Of a stretch of DNA of 64,000 bases, positions 9,181 to 18,178 are shown one piece after another. The first letter of the stretch is position 1. Every line of letters begins with the position of its first letter. Both the position numbers and the translations under genes were made by a program. Source of the DNA: an uncultured Aquimarina sp. (GTDB lineage: Bacteria > Bacteroidota > Bacteroidia > Flavobacteriales > Flavobacteriaceae); assembly GCA_947489685.1 (NCBI GenBank), contig CANLEM010000003.1:744001-808000 (forward strand), in the 5' to 3' direction. The notes beneath the pieces were generated by a model. That model saw nothing but the letters and a program-made list of their open reading frames with translations, was not told where the DNA came from and made no database searches.

Positions 9181-10221
9181 TTATTTTACAAATTCAACTT
9201 TGGAAGCATCTACTTCATGTTTGCTATCAAAAAATCCTTGCTCCATCATCCAATCGTCACTGTATACCTTACTCATATATCTGGATCCGTGATCCGGTAA
9301 AATTACAATAACATTACTATCTTCTGTAAATTCACCTTGCTCAGCCAGTTGTTTAATACCCTGAATAGCAGCGCCACTAGTATATCCTAGAAACATACCC
9401 TCTTTACGAGCCAGTTCTCTTGCAGTGTGCGCACTATCTTCATCATTTACTTTCTCAAACTTATCTATAACATCAAAATCAGTAGCAGTCGGTATAAGGT
9501 TTTTACCTAAACCTTCGATACGATAAGGATAAATCTCGTTAGAATCAAATTCTTTTGTCTCATGATATTTTTTAAGTACTGATCCATAAGCATCAATCCC
9601 TAAAACGCGAACGTCACTATTTTGTTCTTTTAAATATCTTGCAGTACCTGATATAGTTCCTCCTGTTCCACAACAAGCTACAAAATGAGTAAGCTCACCT
9701 CCTGTTTGCTCCCATATCTCTGGACCCATTGAATTATAATGTGCGTCAATATTAGAATCGTTAAAATACTGGTTAATATATACAGATCCTTTAATTTCTT
9801 CGTGCAACTTCTTGGCCACCTCATAATAAGATCTTGGATCATCTGCACTAACATGGGCAGGGCAAACATAAACCTTTGCCCCCATATTTTTTAACATTGC
9901 AATTTTATCTTTAGAAGATTTTGAGCTCACCGCAAGAATACATTCATATCCTTTGATGATACTTACCATAGCAAGGCTGAAACCAGTGTTACCACTTGTA
10001 GTCTCTATAATTGTACTACCTGGTTTAAGTATACCTTTTCTTTCGGCTTCTTCTATTATATAAAGTGCAATTCTATCTTTGGTTGAATGGCCCGGATTAA
10101 AAGATTCTATTTTTGCATAATAGTTACCCGGAAAGCCTTCCATAATTGTATTTAGTTTTACAAGTGGGGTATTACCTATAAGCTCTAAAACATTATTGTA
10201 AGCCTGTATCTTTTCTCTCAT
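9181..10221 (-). CDS. Cysteine-synthase-family PLP enzyme (candidate cysteate synthase)
   Basis: A 346-residue fold-type II PLP enzyme. [12 protein letters not shown] at the N-terminus, [13 protein letters not shown] with the PLP lysine near residue 47, the [11 protein letters not shown] phosphate-contact loop near 78 and [15 protein letters not shown] near 185 are the signature of the CysK/CBS family. The His-Ser-Thr before the lysine and the C-terminal extension differ from ordinary CysK. Homologues in sulfonolipid-making Bacteroidota are proposed to form cysteate from O-phosphoserine and sulfite. Its neighbour at 7650 is an SPT-like acyltransferase that could use cysteate. Ordinary cysteine synthase or cystathionine beta-synthase remains possible. 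Confidence 0.75.
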   Translation of the reverse strand: MREKIQAYNNVLELIGNTPLVKLNTIMEGFPGNYYAKIESFNPGHSTKDRIALYIIEEAERKGILKPGSTIIETTSGNTGFSLAMVSIIKGYECILAVSSKSSKDKIAMLKNMGAKVYVCPAHVSADDPRSYYEVAKKLHEEIKGSVYINQYFNDSNIDAHYNSMGPEIWEQTGGELTHFVACCGTGGTISGTARYLKEQNSDVRVLGIDAYGSVLKKYHETKEFDSNEIYPYRIEGLGKNLIPTATDFDVIDKFEKVNDEDSAHTARELARKEGMFLGYTSGAAIQGIKQLAEQGEFTEDSNVIVILPDHGSRYMSKVYSDDWMMEQGFFDSKHEVDASKVEFVK

Positions 10222-10308
10222 ATAGTTGTGTTTTAGCAGGTAAATGAAAAAATTAGGGGGTTCAAATACTGCTATAAAAACGGTACGAAGTTACATTAAA
10301 TTTTTCAA

Positions 10309-12444
10309 TTAGTCTTTTATACCTTCTAAATCTAATAAAAATACATATTCTTCGGCTACTTCTTTAAGAGCTTCAAATCGACCTGAAGCACCACCATGTC
10401 CTGCTTCCATATTGGTATGTAGTAATAGTAGATTATAATCCGTTTTTAGTTCTCTTAATTTTGCGACCCATTTTGCAGGTTCCCAATATTGTACTTGAGA
10501 ATCATGAAGTCCCGTAGTAACCAACATATTAGGGTATTCTTGTGCGATTACATTATCATAAGGAGAATACGATTTCATGTATAAATAATACTTTTTCTCA
10601 TTAGGATTACCCCATTCATCATATTCGCCTGTTGTTAAAGGAATACTATCATCGAGCATGGTAGTAACAACGTCAACAAAAGGAACAGATGCTACCACAC
10701 CATTATAGTACTCAGGCGCCATATTTACAACTGCTCCCATAAGCAGTCCTCCGGCAGAACCACCCATAGCATATAAATGATCCTTGGATGTATAGCCTTG
10801 CTCTATCAAAAATTTAGAACAATCGATAAAATCAGTGAAAGTGTTTATTTTTTTAAATAATTTTCCATCTTCATACCATCCTCTACCCAAATATTCTCCT
10901 CCACGTACATGGGCAATCGCATAGATAAACCCTCTATCCAACAAGCTTAACCGTACTGTAGAAAAATATGGATCTACGGTTGATCCATAAGAGCCATATC
11001 CATATTGCAACAAAGGGTTGCTACCATCTTTTTTAATCCCTTTCTTGTACACCATAGAAATAGGAACTTTGGTACCATCTGCCGCTGTTGCCCATACTCT
11101 TTCGGATACATAATTACTTTTATCAAATTTTCCGCCAAGAACTTCTTGTTCTTTCTTTACTTCTTTTTCCTTAGTTTCCATATCAAAGTCAATAACCGAA
11201 TTAGGAGTAACTAACGAATTATAAGAATATCTTAGAATTTTTGTGTCAAAATCAGGATTGGTACTTGTATAAGCAGTATAGGTTTCATTATCGAAAGGAA
11301 GATAATAGTCGACAGTACCATCCCATCGTTTTATATTTATTTTATTAAGACCATTACTACGTTCACTAATCACATAATAGTCTTTAAAGATTTCAATATC
11401 TTCTAACAGGACATCTTCTCTGTGCGGAATTACCTCTTTCCAGTTATCTTTTAACGTATTTTCTTCATCAACTTTCATTAACTTAAAGTTCTTAGCACCA
11501 TCATCATTAGTCAACACATAAAAATGGTCTTCGTAATGAGCAATACCATACTCAAGCCCTCTTACTCTTGGCTGAAAAACTTTAAACTCTCCTGTTGGAT
11601 CATCTGCTTTTAAAATTCTGTACTCTGTAGTAAGCGTACTGCTAGAACCGATAACCAAATATTTTTTGGATTTAGTTTTATATACAAAAGTGTAAAAAGT
11701 ATCATCCTTTTCGTTATAAATTTCTACATCCTCATCAACTGGTGTTCCTAATATATGACGGTATACTTTGTCTGATCTAAGTGTCTCATCATCTTTCTTG
11801 GTATAAAATAAGGTTTTACTATCTGCAGCCCATGTACTGCCCCCTGTCGTTGTTTCTATAGTTTCTGGGTATATTTCACCTGTTTCAAGGTTTTTTATAC
11901 GAATCGTGTATTTACGTCTACTTATGGTATCTACACCAAATGCCGCTAATTTATTATCCGGACTAATATTTAGGCCAGAAAGTCTATAATAGCTATGCCC
12001 TTCAGCTTCTATATTACAGTCAAATAATATTTCTTCTTCGGCATCAAGAGTTTCTTTTTTTCGTGAATATATTGGGTAATCTTTACCTTTTTCATATCTG
12101 GTGATATACCAATAACCATTAAGTTTATAAGGGACCGAAGCATCATCTTCTTTGATTCTTCCCTTCATCTCTTCAAAAAGGTCTTTTTGAAAATCTTTGG
12201 TGTGAGCAGTCATCTTATCATTATAATCATTCTCTCTCTCCAAATAGTCAATCACTTCAGGGTTTTCTCTTTCGTTCAACCAAAAGTAATTATCAACCCT
12301 AACATCATCATGCTTTTCAAGGTTTGTTTTCTTTTTATCTGCTAACGGGTACTGAACTTGTGTTTCCAATGCGGTACTTGTGTTTTTTTTACATGAAGAT
12401 GCAAAAGTAATTGAAAGTAAGAATATAATATGTAGACTTTTCAT
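10309..12444 (-). CDS. Prolyl oligopeptidase family (S9A) lipoprotein
   Basis: A 711-residue serine peptidase. The N-terminus MKSLHIIFLLSITFASSCKK has a lipobox-like end (ASSC), so it is probably lipid-anchored facing the periplasm. The N-terminal beta-propeller (about residues 30-440) begins with the family's HDDVRVDNYFWL-type segment. The C-terminal alpha/beta-hydrolase has the nucleophile motif MGGSAGGLL near residue 560, Asp in TTGLHDSQVQYW near 645 and His in MEAGHGGASGR near 682. This is the oligopeptidase B / S9A pattern, cutting short peptides after Pro or basic residues. It is a single gene, divergent from ybaB. Confidence 0.9.
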   Translation of the reverse strand: MKSLHIIFLLSITFASSCKKNTSTALETQVQYPLADKKKTNLEKHDDVRVDNYFWLNERENPEVIDYLERENDYNDKMTAHTKDFQKDLFEEMKGRIKEDDASVPYKLNGYWYITRYEKGKDYPIYSRKKETLDAEEEILFDCNIEAEGHSYYRLSGLNISPDNKLAAFGVDTISRRKYTIRIKNLETGEIYPETIETTTGGSTWAADSKTLFYTKKDDETLRSDKVYRHILGTPVDEDVEIYNEKDDTFYTFVYKTKSKKYLVIGSSSTLTTEYRILKADDPTGEFKVFQPRVRGLEYGIAHYEDHFYVLTNDDGAKNFKLMKVDEENTLKDNWKEVIPHREDVLLEDIEIFKDYYVISERSNGLNKINIKRWDGTVDYYLPFDNETYTAYTSTNPDFDTKILRYSYNSLVTPNSVIDFDMETKEKEVKKEQEVLGGKFDKSNYVSERVWATAADGTKVPISMVYKKGIKKDGSNPLLQYGYGSYGSTVDPYFSTVRLSLLDRGFIYAIAHVRGGEYLGRGWYEDGKLFKKINTFTDFIDCSKFLIEQGYTSKDHLYAMGGSAGGLLMGAVVNMAPEYYNGVVASVPFVDVVTTMLDDSIPLTTGEYDEWGNPNEKKYYLYMKSYSPYDNVIAQEYPNMLVTTGLHDSQVQYWEPAKWVAKLRELKTDYNLLLLHTNMEAGHGGASGRFEALKEVAEEYVFLLDLEGIKD

Positions 12445-12512
12445 AATAATCTCTTAGTTTATTAACAGCCAAAGTACTAATTTTGCCAATATAATTTTGA
12501 AAAAAACAAGAT

Positions 12513-12839
12513 ATGTTCGGAGACATGATGGGAATGATGGGTAAACTTAAAGAAGCCCAACAAAAAATTGAAGACACCAAGAAAAGACTAGATACTGTAC
12601 TCATAGACGAAAGCAGCTCTGATGAGATGCTCAAAATTACGCTAACAGCTAATAGAGAAATTAAAAGCATTACCATAGCAGATGAATTATTAAAAGACAA
12701 AGAGCAATTAGAAGATTATCTTATTCTTAATTTAAATAAAGCGATCGCAAAAGCCACTCAAGTGAACGAAAGTGAACTTGCCGCAGTTGCCAAAGAAGGG
12801 ATGCCTAATATCCCAGGTTTAGGAAAATTTATGGAATAA
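12513..12839 (+). CDS. YbaB/EbfC family nucleoid-associated protein
   Basis: A 108-residue protein starting [24 protein letters not shown]. The Met/Gly-rich start, an amphipathic helix, and then a beta-rich centre with [14 protein letters not shown] are typical of YbaB/EbfC, a small dimeric DNA-binding protein. Length agrees with the family. It is divergent from the S9 peptidase (about 68 bp between starts) and is followed with no real gap by a thioredoxin-like gene, so the two may be co-transcribed. Confidence 0.9.
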   Translation: MFGDMMGMMGKLKEAQQKIEDTKKRLDTVLIDESSSDEMLKITLTANREIKSITIADELLKDKEQLEDYLILNLNKAIAKATQVNESELAAVAKEGMPNIPGLGKFME

Positions 12840-12872
12840 TTGTTGATTACTATAAATCACAAAACATTTATA

Positions 12873-13325
12873 ATGAGATACAAGTATTTATTTTTGCTGT
12901 TATGTTTATCAAATTTGATGGTATTCGCTCAAGATCATAAAGATTCGTTTTGGTTGTATGATTTTGAACAAGCAAAAGAAATTTCGAAAAAAGAGGGCAA
13001 ACCTATTTTCATGTATTTTAGTGGTAGTGATTGGTGTAGACCTTGTATGATGCTACAAGAAGATGTTTTTGATAACTATAAGTTCGAAAAATATAAAAAT
13101 TCTTTTGTTTTTCTTTATATAGACATACCAAGAAATACTGATTTATTATCTGAAGATCAAAAAGTTCAGAATTTTAAACTCTTAAAATCATACAATACGC
13201 AAAAATCTTTCCCTTTGATAAATATTGTAAATCATAAAGGTAAAGTATTAGATGACATATCCGGGTATAGCTCTCTAAGAGATACAAAATATCATTTTGA
13301 TTTACTTGAGAAACACAGTAAATAA
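12873..13325 (+). CDS. Exported thioredoxin-fold protein
   Basis: A 150-residue protein when started at the ATG at 12873, which gives a signal peptide ending LMVFAQ. The mature part has the thioredoxin-like active site GSDWCRPC (Cys55 and Cys58) preceded by KPIFMYFS, and the cis-Pro region KSFPLINIV near residue 117. This is the thioredoxin_7 / DUF255-like periplasmic type, probably a thiol:disulfide oxidoreductase of the periplasm. A TTG start at 12840, right after ybaB, would destroy the signal peptide and is less likely. Confidence 0.8.
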   Translation: MRYKYLFLLLCLSNLMVFAQDHKDSFWLYDFEQAKEISKKEGKPIFMYFSGSDWCRPCMMLQEDVFDNYKFEKYKNSFVFLYIDIPRNTDLLSEDQKVQNFKLLKSYNTQKSFPLINIVNHKGKVLDDISGYSSLRDTKYHFDLLEKHSK

Positions 13326-13326
13326 A

Positions 13327-13359
13327 AAATGCCTAATACATACACTGCATTAGGCATTT
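13327..13359. terminator. Bidirectional terminator
   Basis: The stem AAATGCCTAAT / ATTAGGCATTT lies between the convergent thioredoxin-like and OmpA-family genes. Confidence 0.75.
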
Positions 13360-13384
13360 AACGGTTTGTATTTCCAATTATAGA

Positions 13385-14488
13385 TTACTGAATTAATCTA
13401 AATTCGGTTCTTCGGTTTGCAGCATGTTGTCTCTCTGTACAAGTAACACCATCGGCACATCTGTTTTTTAATCTAGTTTCTCCATATCCATTGGCTACTA
13501 ATCGGCTGGCATTTACACCTTTCGCAATTAAATAATTAACAACCGATTGGGCTCTTTTGTCAGATAATGTTTTATTGCTTGTTCTCGAACCTCTGGCGTC
13601 TGTATGAGAAGCTATTTCCATTTTTGTACCTGGATTATTTGCTAATACTGGCATTAATCTTGTATCGATTAGACTTTTTGCCTGTGCTGTTAAAGTCGAG
13701 CTTCCTAAATTCCAATTAATCGGTAATGCAGAATATTCAACAAGAGAACATTCAACTTCTTTCCAAGTAGTTAGTCCTCCTTTTTGAGTAAGCACTTCTT
13801 TAGTGACTTCTTCAAAAGTAGCAGGAACAATTACTTGTTCAGTATATGCATCCTTTACCAAAACAGTTTTTGTTATCGTACCGTACTCGGCAGGAACTTC
13901 TTCTTCAATAACTCTAGCAGGTTCTACCAAAACTCTTTTACTATACGTTCCTGATTGTTCTGATATCGGAGTACTACTTGTTGTTGCATCGGCACCTAGC
14001 GTTTTTACCGGTATTGTAGTAAATTCTGCTGGGTATCCCTTATAACACCAGTAACGACAATCATCCGGATTACTTGATGCACAATCAGGTGCCGGAGAGC
14101 CTAACTCCCACTGTGCATAAGCTGGTTTAATCTCTACAGTTTCAGAGCCATTACCTAGTTTTGCTGGTATAACCTTTAATACCGAAGCTCCTTGTTTCTT
14201 TACAAAAGTAACGGTTCTTGTTTCATACTTTGCAGGAACTACTCTTAGTTTTTTTGAAGCTTCTTTAATAACAACGCGCTCTGTAGTTGTTTCATATTTG
14301 GCCGGAATAGTTCTTAACTTAGTATATTCTGGCGTTAATTTTACTTGAACGGTTTGATTTTCGTATACATCGGGTGTAGTACAACGCACATAACATTTAC
14401 CTGGCTCAGGGTTTTGAGGTAAATCCTGTTGAGCTTGGACATTTGCTACAAGAAGTACCAGGAAAACCCCTAAAATAATTTTTTTCAT
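13385..14488 (-). CDS. OmpA-family outer membrane protein with repeated VPAKYE modules
   Basis: A 367-residue protein with signal peptide MKKIILGVFLVLLVANVQA. Residues about 45-250 consist of degenerate repeats of a 25-30-residue unit with core IPAKYETTTERVVI or VPAEYGTITKTVLV, at least five copies, interrupted by a Cys-rich insert with CASSNPDDCRYWCYKG. The C-terminal domain (about 255-367) is OmpA-like, with the peptidoglycan-binding segments IASHTDARGS and NRRTEFRL. It probably tethers the outer membrane to peptidoglycan while the repeats form an elongated stalk. It is a single gene, convergent with the thioredoxin-like gene. Confidence 0.85.
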   Translation of the reverse strand: MKKIILGVFLVLLVANVQAQQDLPQNPEPGKCYVRCTTPDVYENQTVQVKLTPEYTKLRTIPAKYETTTERVVIKEASKKLRVVPAKYETRTVTFVKKQGASVLKVIPAKLGNGSETVEIKPAYAQWELGSPAPDCASSNPDDCRYWCYKGYPAEFTTIPVKTLGADATTSSTPISEQSGTYSKRVLVEPARVIEEEVPAEYGTITKTVLVKDAYTEQVIVPATFEEVTKEVLTQKGGLTTWKEVECSLVEYSALPINWNLGSSTLTAQAKSLIDTRLMPVLANNPGTKMEIASHTDARGSRTSNKTLSDKRAQSVVNYLIAKGVNASRLVANGYGETRLKNRCADGVTCTERQHAANRRTEFRLIQ

Positions 14489-14718
14489 AGTTGATAGATT
14501 TTAATATGAATGTTAATAATAATTAAATGCTAAACTATAAATAGCCAAGAAGTTATGGGTATTTGAAAGGTCATTTAAAAACCCTGTTTTCGATAAGTTG
14601 TACTAATTTTCGATAAAACGCATATAAAAGTTGTTCTTCTGTAGGATTCTATTTTTGTTTCTGCTATTAATTACATAATTTTAACGGAAGCTTAAAAATT
14701 AACTAAAAAATTGACAAT

Positions 14719-15039
14719 ATGTTTGAACTCAAAAATAAGGAAGGGTCTAGCTATCATTTTACTCTAAAAGCAAAAAACGGACAAGTAATTCTCTCTAGCG
14801 AGGTTTATAATAGTAAGTCTGCGGCTGAAAATGGAATTTCTTCGGTTAAGAAAAATGCTTCAGAAGATGGTAGATATGAACGTAAAACTGCTAAAGACGG
14901 TAGATTCTTTTTTAATTTAAAAGCCGGTAACGGTCAGGTTATAGGAAGTAGTCAAATGTATTCTTCTGAATCTGGAATGGAAAATGGAATCAATTCTGTA
15001 AAAGAAAATGCTTCTGGAGCCGATACAAAGGAAGTATAA
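14719..15039 (+). CDS. YegP family (DUF1508) protein, two repeats
   Basis: A 106-residue protein built of two DUF1508/YegP repeats: residues about 1-50 (FTLKAKNGQVILSSEVYNS then NGISSVKKNA) and 52-100 (FNLKAGNGQVIGSSQMYSS then NGINSVKENA). Each repeat folds as beta-beta-beta-alpha and two make a complete domain. Function is not firmly established; the family is usually small, soluble and stress-associated. It is a single gene with its own terminator, the last conventional gene before the peptide island. Confidence 0.9.
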   Translation: MFELKNKEGSSYHFTLKAKNGQVILSSEVYNSKSAAENGISSVKKNASEDGRYERKTAKDGRFFFNLKAGNGQVIGSSQMYSSESGMENGINSVKENASGADTKEV

Positions 15040-15316
15040 TTTTTTTAAGTGTTTTTAAATAACAATTATAGTAAGCTGCTTAGAATATCTGAGCAGCTTT
15101 TTTTATATCGCTTTCCTGGATAATTAAGAAATAGTAACTCAGAAAAAACACTACTTCTCCTGCATACGATAACATAATAAGTACTTTTCTTCTTTTTTGG
15201 ATGTACTGTAAAAGGAAACTAGTCTTGCTAATTTGGTAAACGTATCCTTACAAAAGTCAATTCAGCTCTTCTATTTTTTATAAAGTATTTGCAGCACCGA
15301 ATCGAACTAATGCAAT
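15040..15316. other. Intergenic region before the peptide island
   Basis: It holds the YegP terminator and otherwise AT-rich sequence. I see no reading frame or operator element of the island type here; the regulator promoter begins at 15317. Confidence 0.5.
15073..15104 (+). terminator. Terminator of the yegP-like gene
   Basis: The stem AAGCTGCTTAGA / TCTGAGCAGCTT (one G-T pair) is followed by a run of T. Confidence 0.8.
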
Positions 15317-15330
15317 TAATGTTATTTTTG
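15317..15330 (+). promoter_or_regulatory. Promoter core of regulator 1
   Basis: The sequence TAATGTTATTTTTG contains TATTTTTG, a perfect TAnnTTTG -7 box of Bacteroidota. The same 14 nt (TAATGYTATTTTTR) precede all three TPR-AraC regulator genes, at 15317, 20859 and 23165. It ends 48 bp before the ATG at 15379. Confidence 0.65.
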
Positions 15331-15378
15331 TGAAAATCATTCGTCAGTTAGTCAACATAATCTCTTTGTTAAAAAATC

Positions 15379-17091
15379 ATGCTAAAAGCTCTGAAACATT
15401 TCATTCTACCTTTAGTTATACTATTATCTATTCAAGCTAAATCTCAAGACTTTGTAGATACGTTGAAAAATAAAACTTATGATGAAATAAGGGCTCTTTT
15501 TCCAAAGTATAGAACAGATTCTTTAAAAGTAAAAACAATTGCAACGTTTTACTTAGATAAAGCAAAAAAGGAACGGGATACTTTAAAAATGGCCAAAGGG
15601 TATCATCTTTTATACTATATCTCGAATTACGAAAATAAACAGAAATACTTGGATAGTATTATTACGGTTACCCGTTATAAACAAAATGAAGAATTTCCGG
15701 CTCAGGCCTATTTTCATAAAGCACAACTTTATTTATATCAAAAGAGAAATGTTGAGCAGACTATAAATTATCTTAATGAAGCTCGCAAATATGCCAAACT
15801 GAACAACAATACGGATTTGATATATCGCATTGATTATCAAATAGCAGTGATCAAAAGCGAACATTTAAATGAAAAAGAAGAAGCACTGATTATTTTCAAA
15901 AAATGTGCGAATTTTTACTCCCAAAATTTTAACGGCAATAACAGTTATCTATATTTAAACACATTACATGCCATATCCGATACGTATATAGGTATCAAAA
16001 AACATGATTCTGCTTCTTATTATAACAATTTAGGGTACTCTAAAGCCAAAAACGCTTCGGATATTAATCAAGACCAATTAAAATACTATTTTGTTTTATG
16101 TGAAGGTATCAACAAATACTTACAAAAAGAATATGTACCGGCAATAGATAGTATTTCGAATGCCTTACCGTTAATGATCGAATTTGATGATCAATCCAAT
16201 GTCATTGATAGTTACTTTTATTTAGGAAAAAGCTATCATGATCTTGGAAGAAAAGAAAAGGCAATACCATATTTTAAGAAAACAGATTCTGTACTCGAAA
16301 CGTTGAATTCTATTCCTCAATACAAGCATGTTAAAACATACGAATACTTAAAAAATTACTATAAAGTTAGTAAAGACCTGGAAAATCAAAATAAATATCT
16401 GGATAAACTAAATGCGATACTAAATAATTACCTAAACGATCAGATCCATATAAGTAAACGAGTAAAAGAAGATTATGACATTCCTCTTTTACGAGAAGAA
16501 CAAGAAATTGTTGTTAAACAATTAAACAAAGACACCAGCACCTACCAATCAAGCATCGTGATATTGATTTTACTTATCTTCGGGTTAGGCGGTGTCGTAT
16601 TGTATTTATACAGAAGAAAACAACTATATCGATTACGTTTTGAAGCGTTGATTGCCAATGACAAGCCAATAACACAACAAAAACAAGATGAAATTGAACA
16701 GCCCGAAACAATAAAAAAAGAGCTAAGAGTACCCGAAAAACACGTGACTTATATTTTGAATAAGTTGGACGAATTCGAAAAAGAAAAAAAATATCTTGTG
16801 ATTGGTGTGACTTCCCAATCTTTGGCAGATGATATGGAAACCAATATCAAGTATTTATCACGAACTATCAACTATTATAAACACAAAAACTTTACCCACT
16901 ATCTTAACGAATTAAGAATTGCCTACGCTTTAGAAGAACTTAAAAGAAATAGTACTTTACGAAAATTTACTATAAAAGCGATTGCTAATGAGATGGGATA
17001 CAATAGTGCAGAAACGTTCTCTAATGCGTTTTATAAGCAAGTGAAAATAAAGCCGTCATACTTTATCAAAAACTTAGATAAGATCAATTAA
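15379..17091 (+). CDS. Membrane TPR-AraC regulator, paralogue 1
   Basis: A 570-residue protein with signal peptide (ends LLSIQAKSQ), a TPR-like all-helical domain (about 25-385), one membrane helix (about 391-412, SSIVILILLIFGLGG) and a C-terminal AraC/XylS HTH domain (about 470-566; second helix pair IKAIANEMGYNSAETFSNAF). The expected topology puts the TPRs in the periplasm and DNA binding in the cytoplasm, a one-component transmembrane regulator. Two close paralogues follow at 20893 and 23231. Peptide genes start 142 bp downstream behind an operator-like palindrome. I infer that it controls the peptide genes; its ligand is unknown. Confidence 0.85.
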   Translation: MLKALKHFILPLVILLSIQAKSQDFVDTLKNKTYDEIRALFPKYRTDSLKVKTIATFYLDKAKKERDTLKMAKGYHLLYYISNYENKQKYLDSIITVTRYKQNEEFPAQAYFHKAQLYLYQKRNVEQTINYLNEARKYAKLNNNTDLIYRIDYQIAVIKSEHLNEKEEALIIFKKCANFYSQNFNGNNSYLYLNTLHAISDTYIGIKKHDSASYYNNLGYSKAKNASDINQDQLKYYFVLCEGINKYLQKEYVPAIDSISNALPLMIEFDDQSNVIDSYFYLGKSYHDLGRKEKAIPYFKKTDSVLETLNSIPQYKHVKTYEYLKNYYKVSKDLENQNKYLDKLNAILNNYLNDQIHISKRVKEDYDIPLLREEQEIVVKQLNKDTSTYQSSIVILILLIFGLGGVVLYLYRRKQLYRLRFEALIANDKPITQQKQDEIEQPETIKKELRVPEKHVTYILNKLDEFEKEKKYLVIGVTSQSLADDMETNIKYLSRTINYYKHKNFTHYLNELRIAYALEELKRNSTLRKFTIKAIANEMGYNSAETFSNAFYKQVKIKPSYFIKNLDKIN

Positions 17092-17131
17092 AATAGGGCT
17101 ATCCGTATGTTGCATAATGTTATATAGATCT

Positions 17132-17200
17132 CGAAATTCGGGAATTTCGATTTCAATACGCAAAAAACAACAAAAATAACGGATGGATTTCTATACTTTG
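17132..17200 (+). promoter_or_regulatory. Single-palindrome operator plus promoter for peptides 1-2
   Basis: The perfect 18-bp palindrome CGAAATTCGGGAATTTCG at 17132-17149 is followed by a -7-like box (TATACTTTG) ending at 17200. Palindrome centre to -7 end is 59.5 bp and palindrome end to ATG is 84 bp. The sites before 22769 and 25107 have the same geometry within 1-2 bp. Confidence 0.7.
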
Positions 17201-17233
17201 GTCGGGGATTAATAAAACATTAAAACAATTACA

Positions 17234-17422
17234 ATGAAGAAAAGTTCACTCAACTCAAAAAAACTTAGTCTTAACAAACTAAACATTGCAAAACTTGATA
17301 ACCTAAACTCTGTAAAAGGCGGAGATATTTTGGGTACCAATAGTGGAAGTCAAAATCCTTGTCATACAGAAAGTTGCAAGGTTTGCCATAATCAAGATCA
17401 TGAAGCAGCAGGTGGTGTTTAA
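17234..17422 (+). CDS. Double-glycine leader peptide (30-residue leader), C-x4-C-x2-C core
   Basis: A 62-residue precursor. Its Lys/Leu-rich leader has LSLNKLNIAKLDNL and ends SVKGG at residue 30, so a C39 peptidase cut would release a 32-residue peptide. The core holds three cysteines spaced C-x4-C-x2-C (PCHTESCKVC) and is otherwise polar, with Gly, Ser and His. The leader resembles the GG-type natural-product precursors of Bacteroidota. It is first in a two-peptide unit behind regulator 1. Whether the product is a signal, a bacteriocin or something else is unknown, and no maturase gene is nearby. Confidence 0.8.
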   Translation: MKKSSLNSKKLSLNKLNIAKLDNLNSVKGGDILGTNSGSQNPCHTESCKVCHNQDHEAAGGV

Positions 17423-17459
17423 GTTTAAAACAACTAATATTTTATAAAGTTTTAGAATA

Positions 17460-17654
17460 ATGAAAAAAAAGCTATTTGATTTACAAAAATTGTCTTTAAC
17501 AAAGTTTGAGGTTTCTAGACTTGATAATCTTAACAAAATATATGGAGGGTATACTGATCTTAACGATGGCGGGAATCCTGTCGGGACTTATAGTGGTCAT
17601 CATGGTGGTTGCCCCACACAATCATGCCAAGCTTGTCCTCCTAATCGAAGGTAA
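17460..17654 (+). CDS. Double-glycine leader peptide (30-residue leader), C-x4-C-x2-C core
   Basis: A 64-residue precursor starting 37 bp after the previous peptide gene. The 30-residue leader contains LSLTKFEVSRLDNLNK and ends IYGG. The 34-residue core is Gly-rich with HH and ends CPTQSCQACPPNRR, the same C-x4-C-x2-C spacing as its neighbour although the rest of the core differs. It is probably co-transcribed with 17234 and ends before the hairpin at 17728. Shared cysteine spacing with diverged surroundings suggests that the cysteine knot, disulfide or metal site is what is selected. Confidence 0.78.
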   Translation: MKKKLFDLQKLSLTKFEVSRLDNLNKIYGGYTDLNDGGNPVGTYSGHHGGCPTQSCQACPPNRR

Positions 17655-17727
17655 TTACCACTAGTTCAGTTCTGAGCTATATTGACAGTCATCATGTCAA
17701 AAGCAAAAAAACTTGTCCTGTCTACAA

Positions 17728-17763
17728 AAATATGCTACTTCTTTAAAAAGGGGTAGCATATTT
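17728..17763 (+). terminator. Terminator of the first peptide unit
   Basis: The stem AAATATGCTAC / GTAGCATATTT with a loop of about 14 nt lies 73 bp after the second peptide gene. Confidence 0.65.
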
Positions 17764-17798
17764 GGTTATATTCTTTTTCAAACTACATTCATTAATAT

Positions 17799-17830
17799 AA
17801 ACCCTCCTAAACAATAGTTAAGAGGGTTTT
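17799..17830 (-). terminator. Terminator of peptide gene 17848
   Basis: The stem AAACCCTC / GAGGGTTT (extended imperfectly) lies 18 bp beyond the stop of the minus-strand peptide gene. A similar hairpin follows the related gene at 32388. Confidence 0.7.
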
Positions 17831-17847
17831 GAACTAGATTAAGCAAT

Positions 17848-18039
17848 CTAATCGTTTGTACAGCTCTCAGCCATACTATAAGTACTAGCAACTATAGCCG
17901 CTTGCGAAACAATTAAGGATGCAAATCCTGTTGCAGGTGCAATAGCAACGCTTGCTACTGATGCAACAAAAGAAAATATTGCAATGCCACATCCATCACC
18001 ACTAATTTTTTCTAATTCTTGAATTTCTAAATTTCTCAT
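17848..18039 (-). CDS. Short-leader hydrophobic peptide (class IIb bacteriocin-like), GD at cleavage site
   Basis: A 63-residue precursor with the 15-residue leader MRNLEIQELEKISGD. The usual Gly-Gly is Gly-Asp here, with Gly again two residues on (SGDGCG), so cleavage may shift or fail. The core has a Cys at its start and a second near the end (AESC), bracketing about 40 hydrophobic, Ala/Gly/Ser-rich residues (VASVASVAIAPATGFASL). It is clearly homologous to the genes at 30918 and 32388. Such cores resemble membrane-active class IIb bacteriocins. It has its own operator, promoter and terminator. Confidence 0.72.
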   Translation of the reverse strand: MRNLEIQELEKISGDGCGIAIFSFVASVASVAIAPATGFASLIVSQAAIVASTYSMAESCTND

Positions 18040-18095
18040 TTTTGTAAGTTTTAATTATTAAAAATTTATTTTTTGATCAAAGCGCTTGACTGAGA

Positions 18096-18178
18096 CAAAC
18101 ATACTTCAAGAAAGGACCCCGAAACAAGGCATTATATTAGCGATTCCCGAATTTCGATCGTAATTCCCGAATTTCGAG
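18096..18178 (-). promoter_or_regulatory. Tandem operator plus TATGTTTG promoter of peptide 17848
   Basis: On the plus strand there are two copies of TTCCCGAATTTCGA with TTCNNGAA centres at 18147.5 and 18167.5 (20 bp apart). A -7 box reading TATGTTTG on the minus strand occupies 18096-18103; proximal centre to the box end is 51.5 bp. The dyad AAGCGCTT lies just downstream at 18080-18087. Confidence 0.8.
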
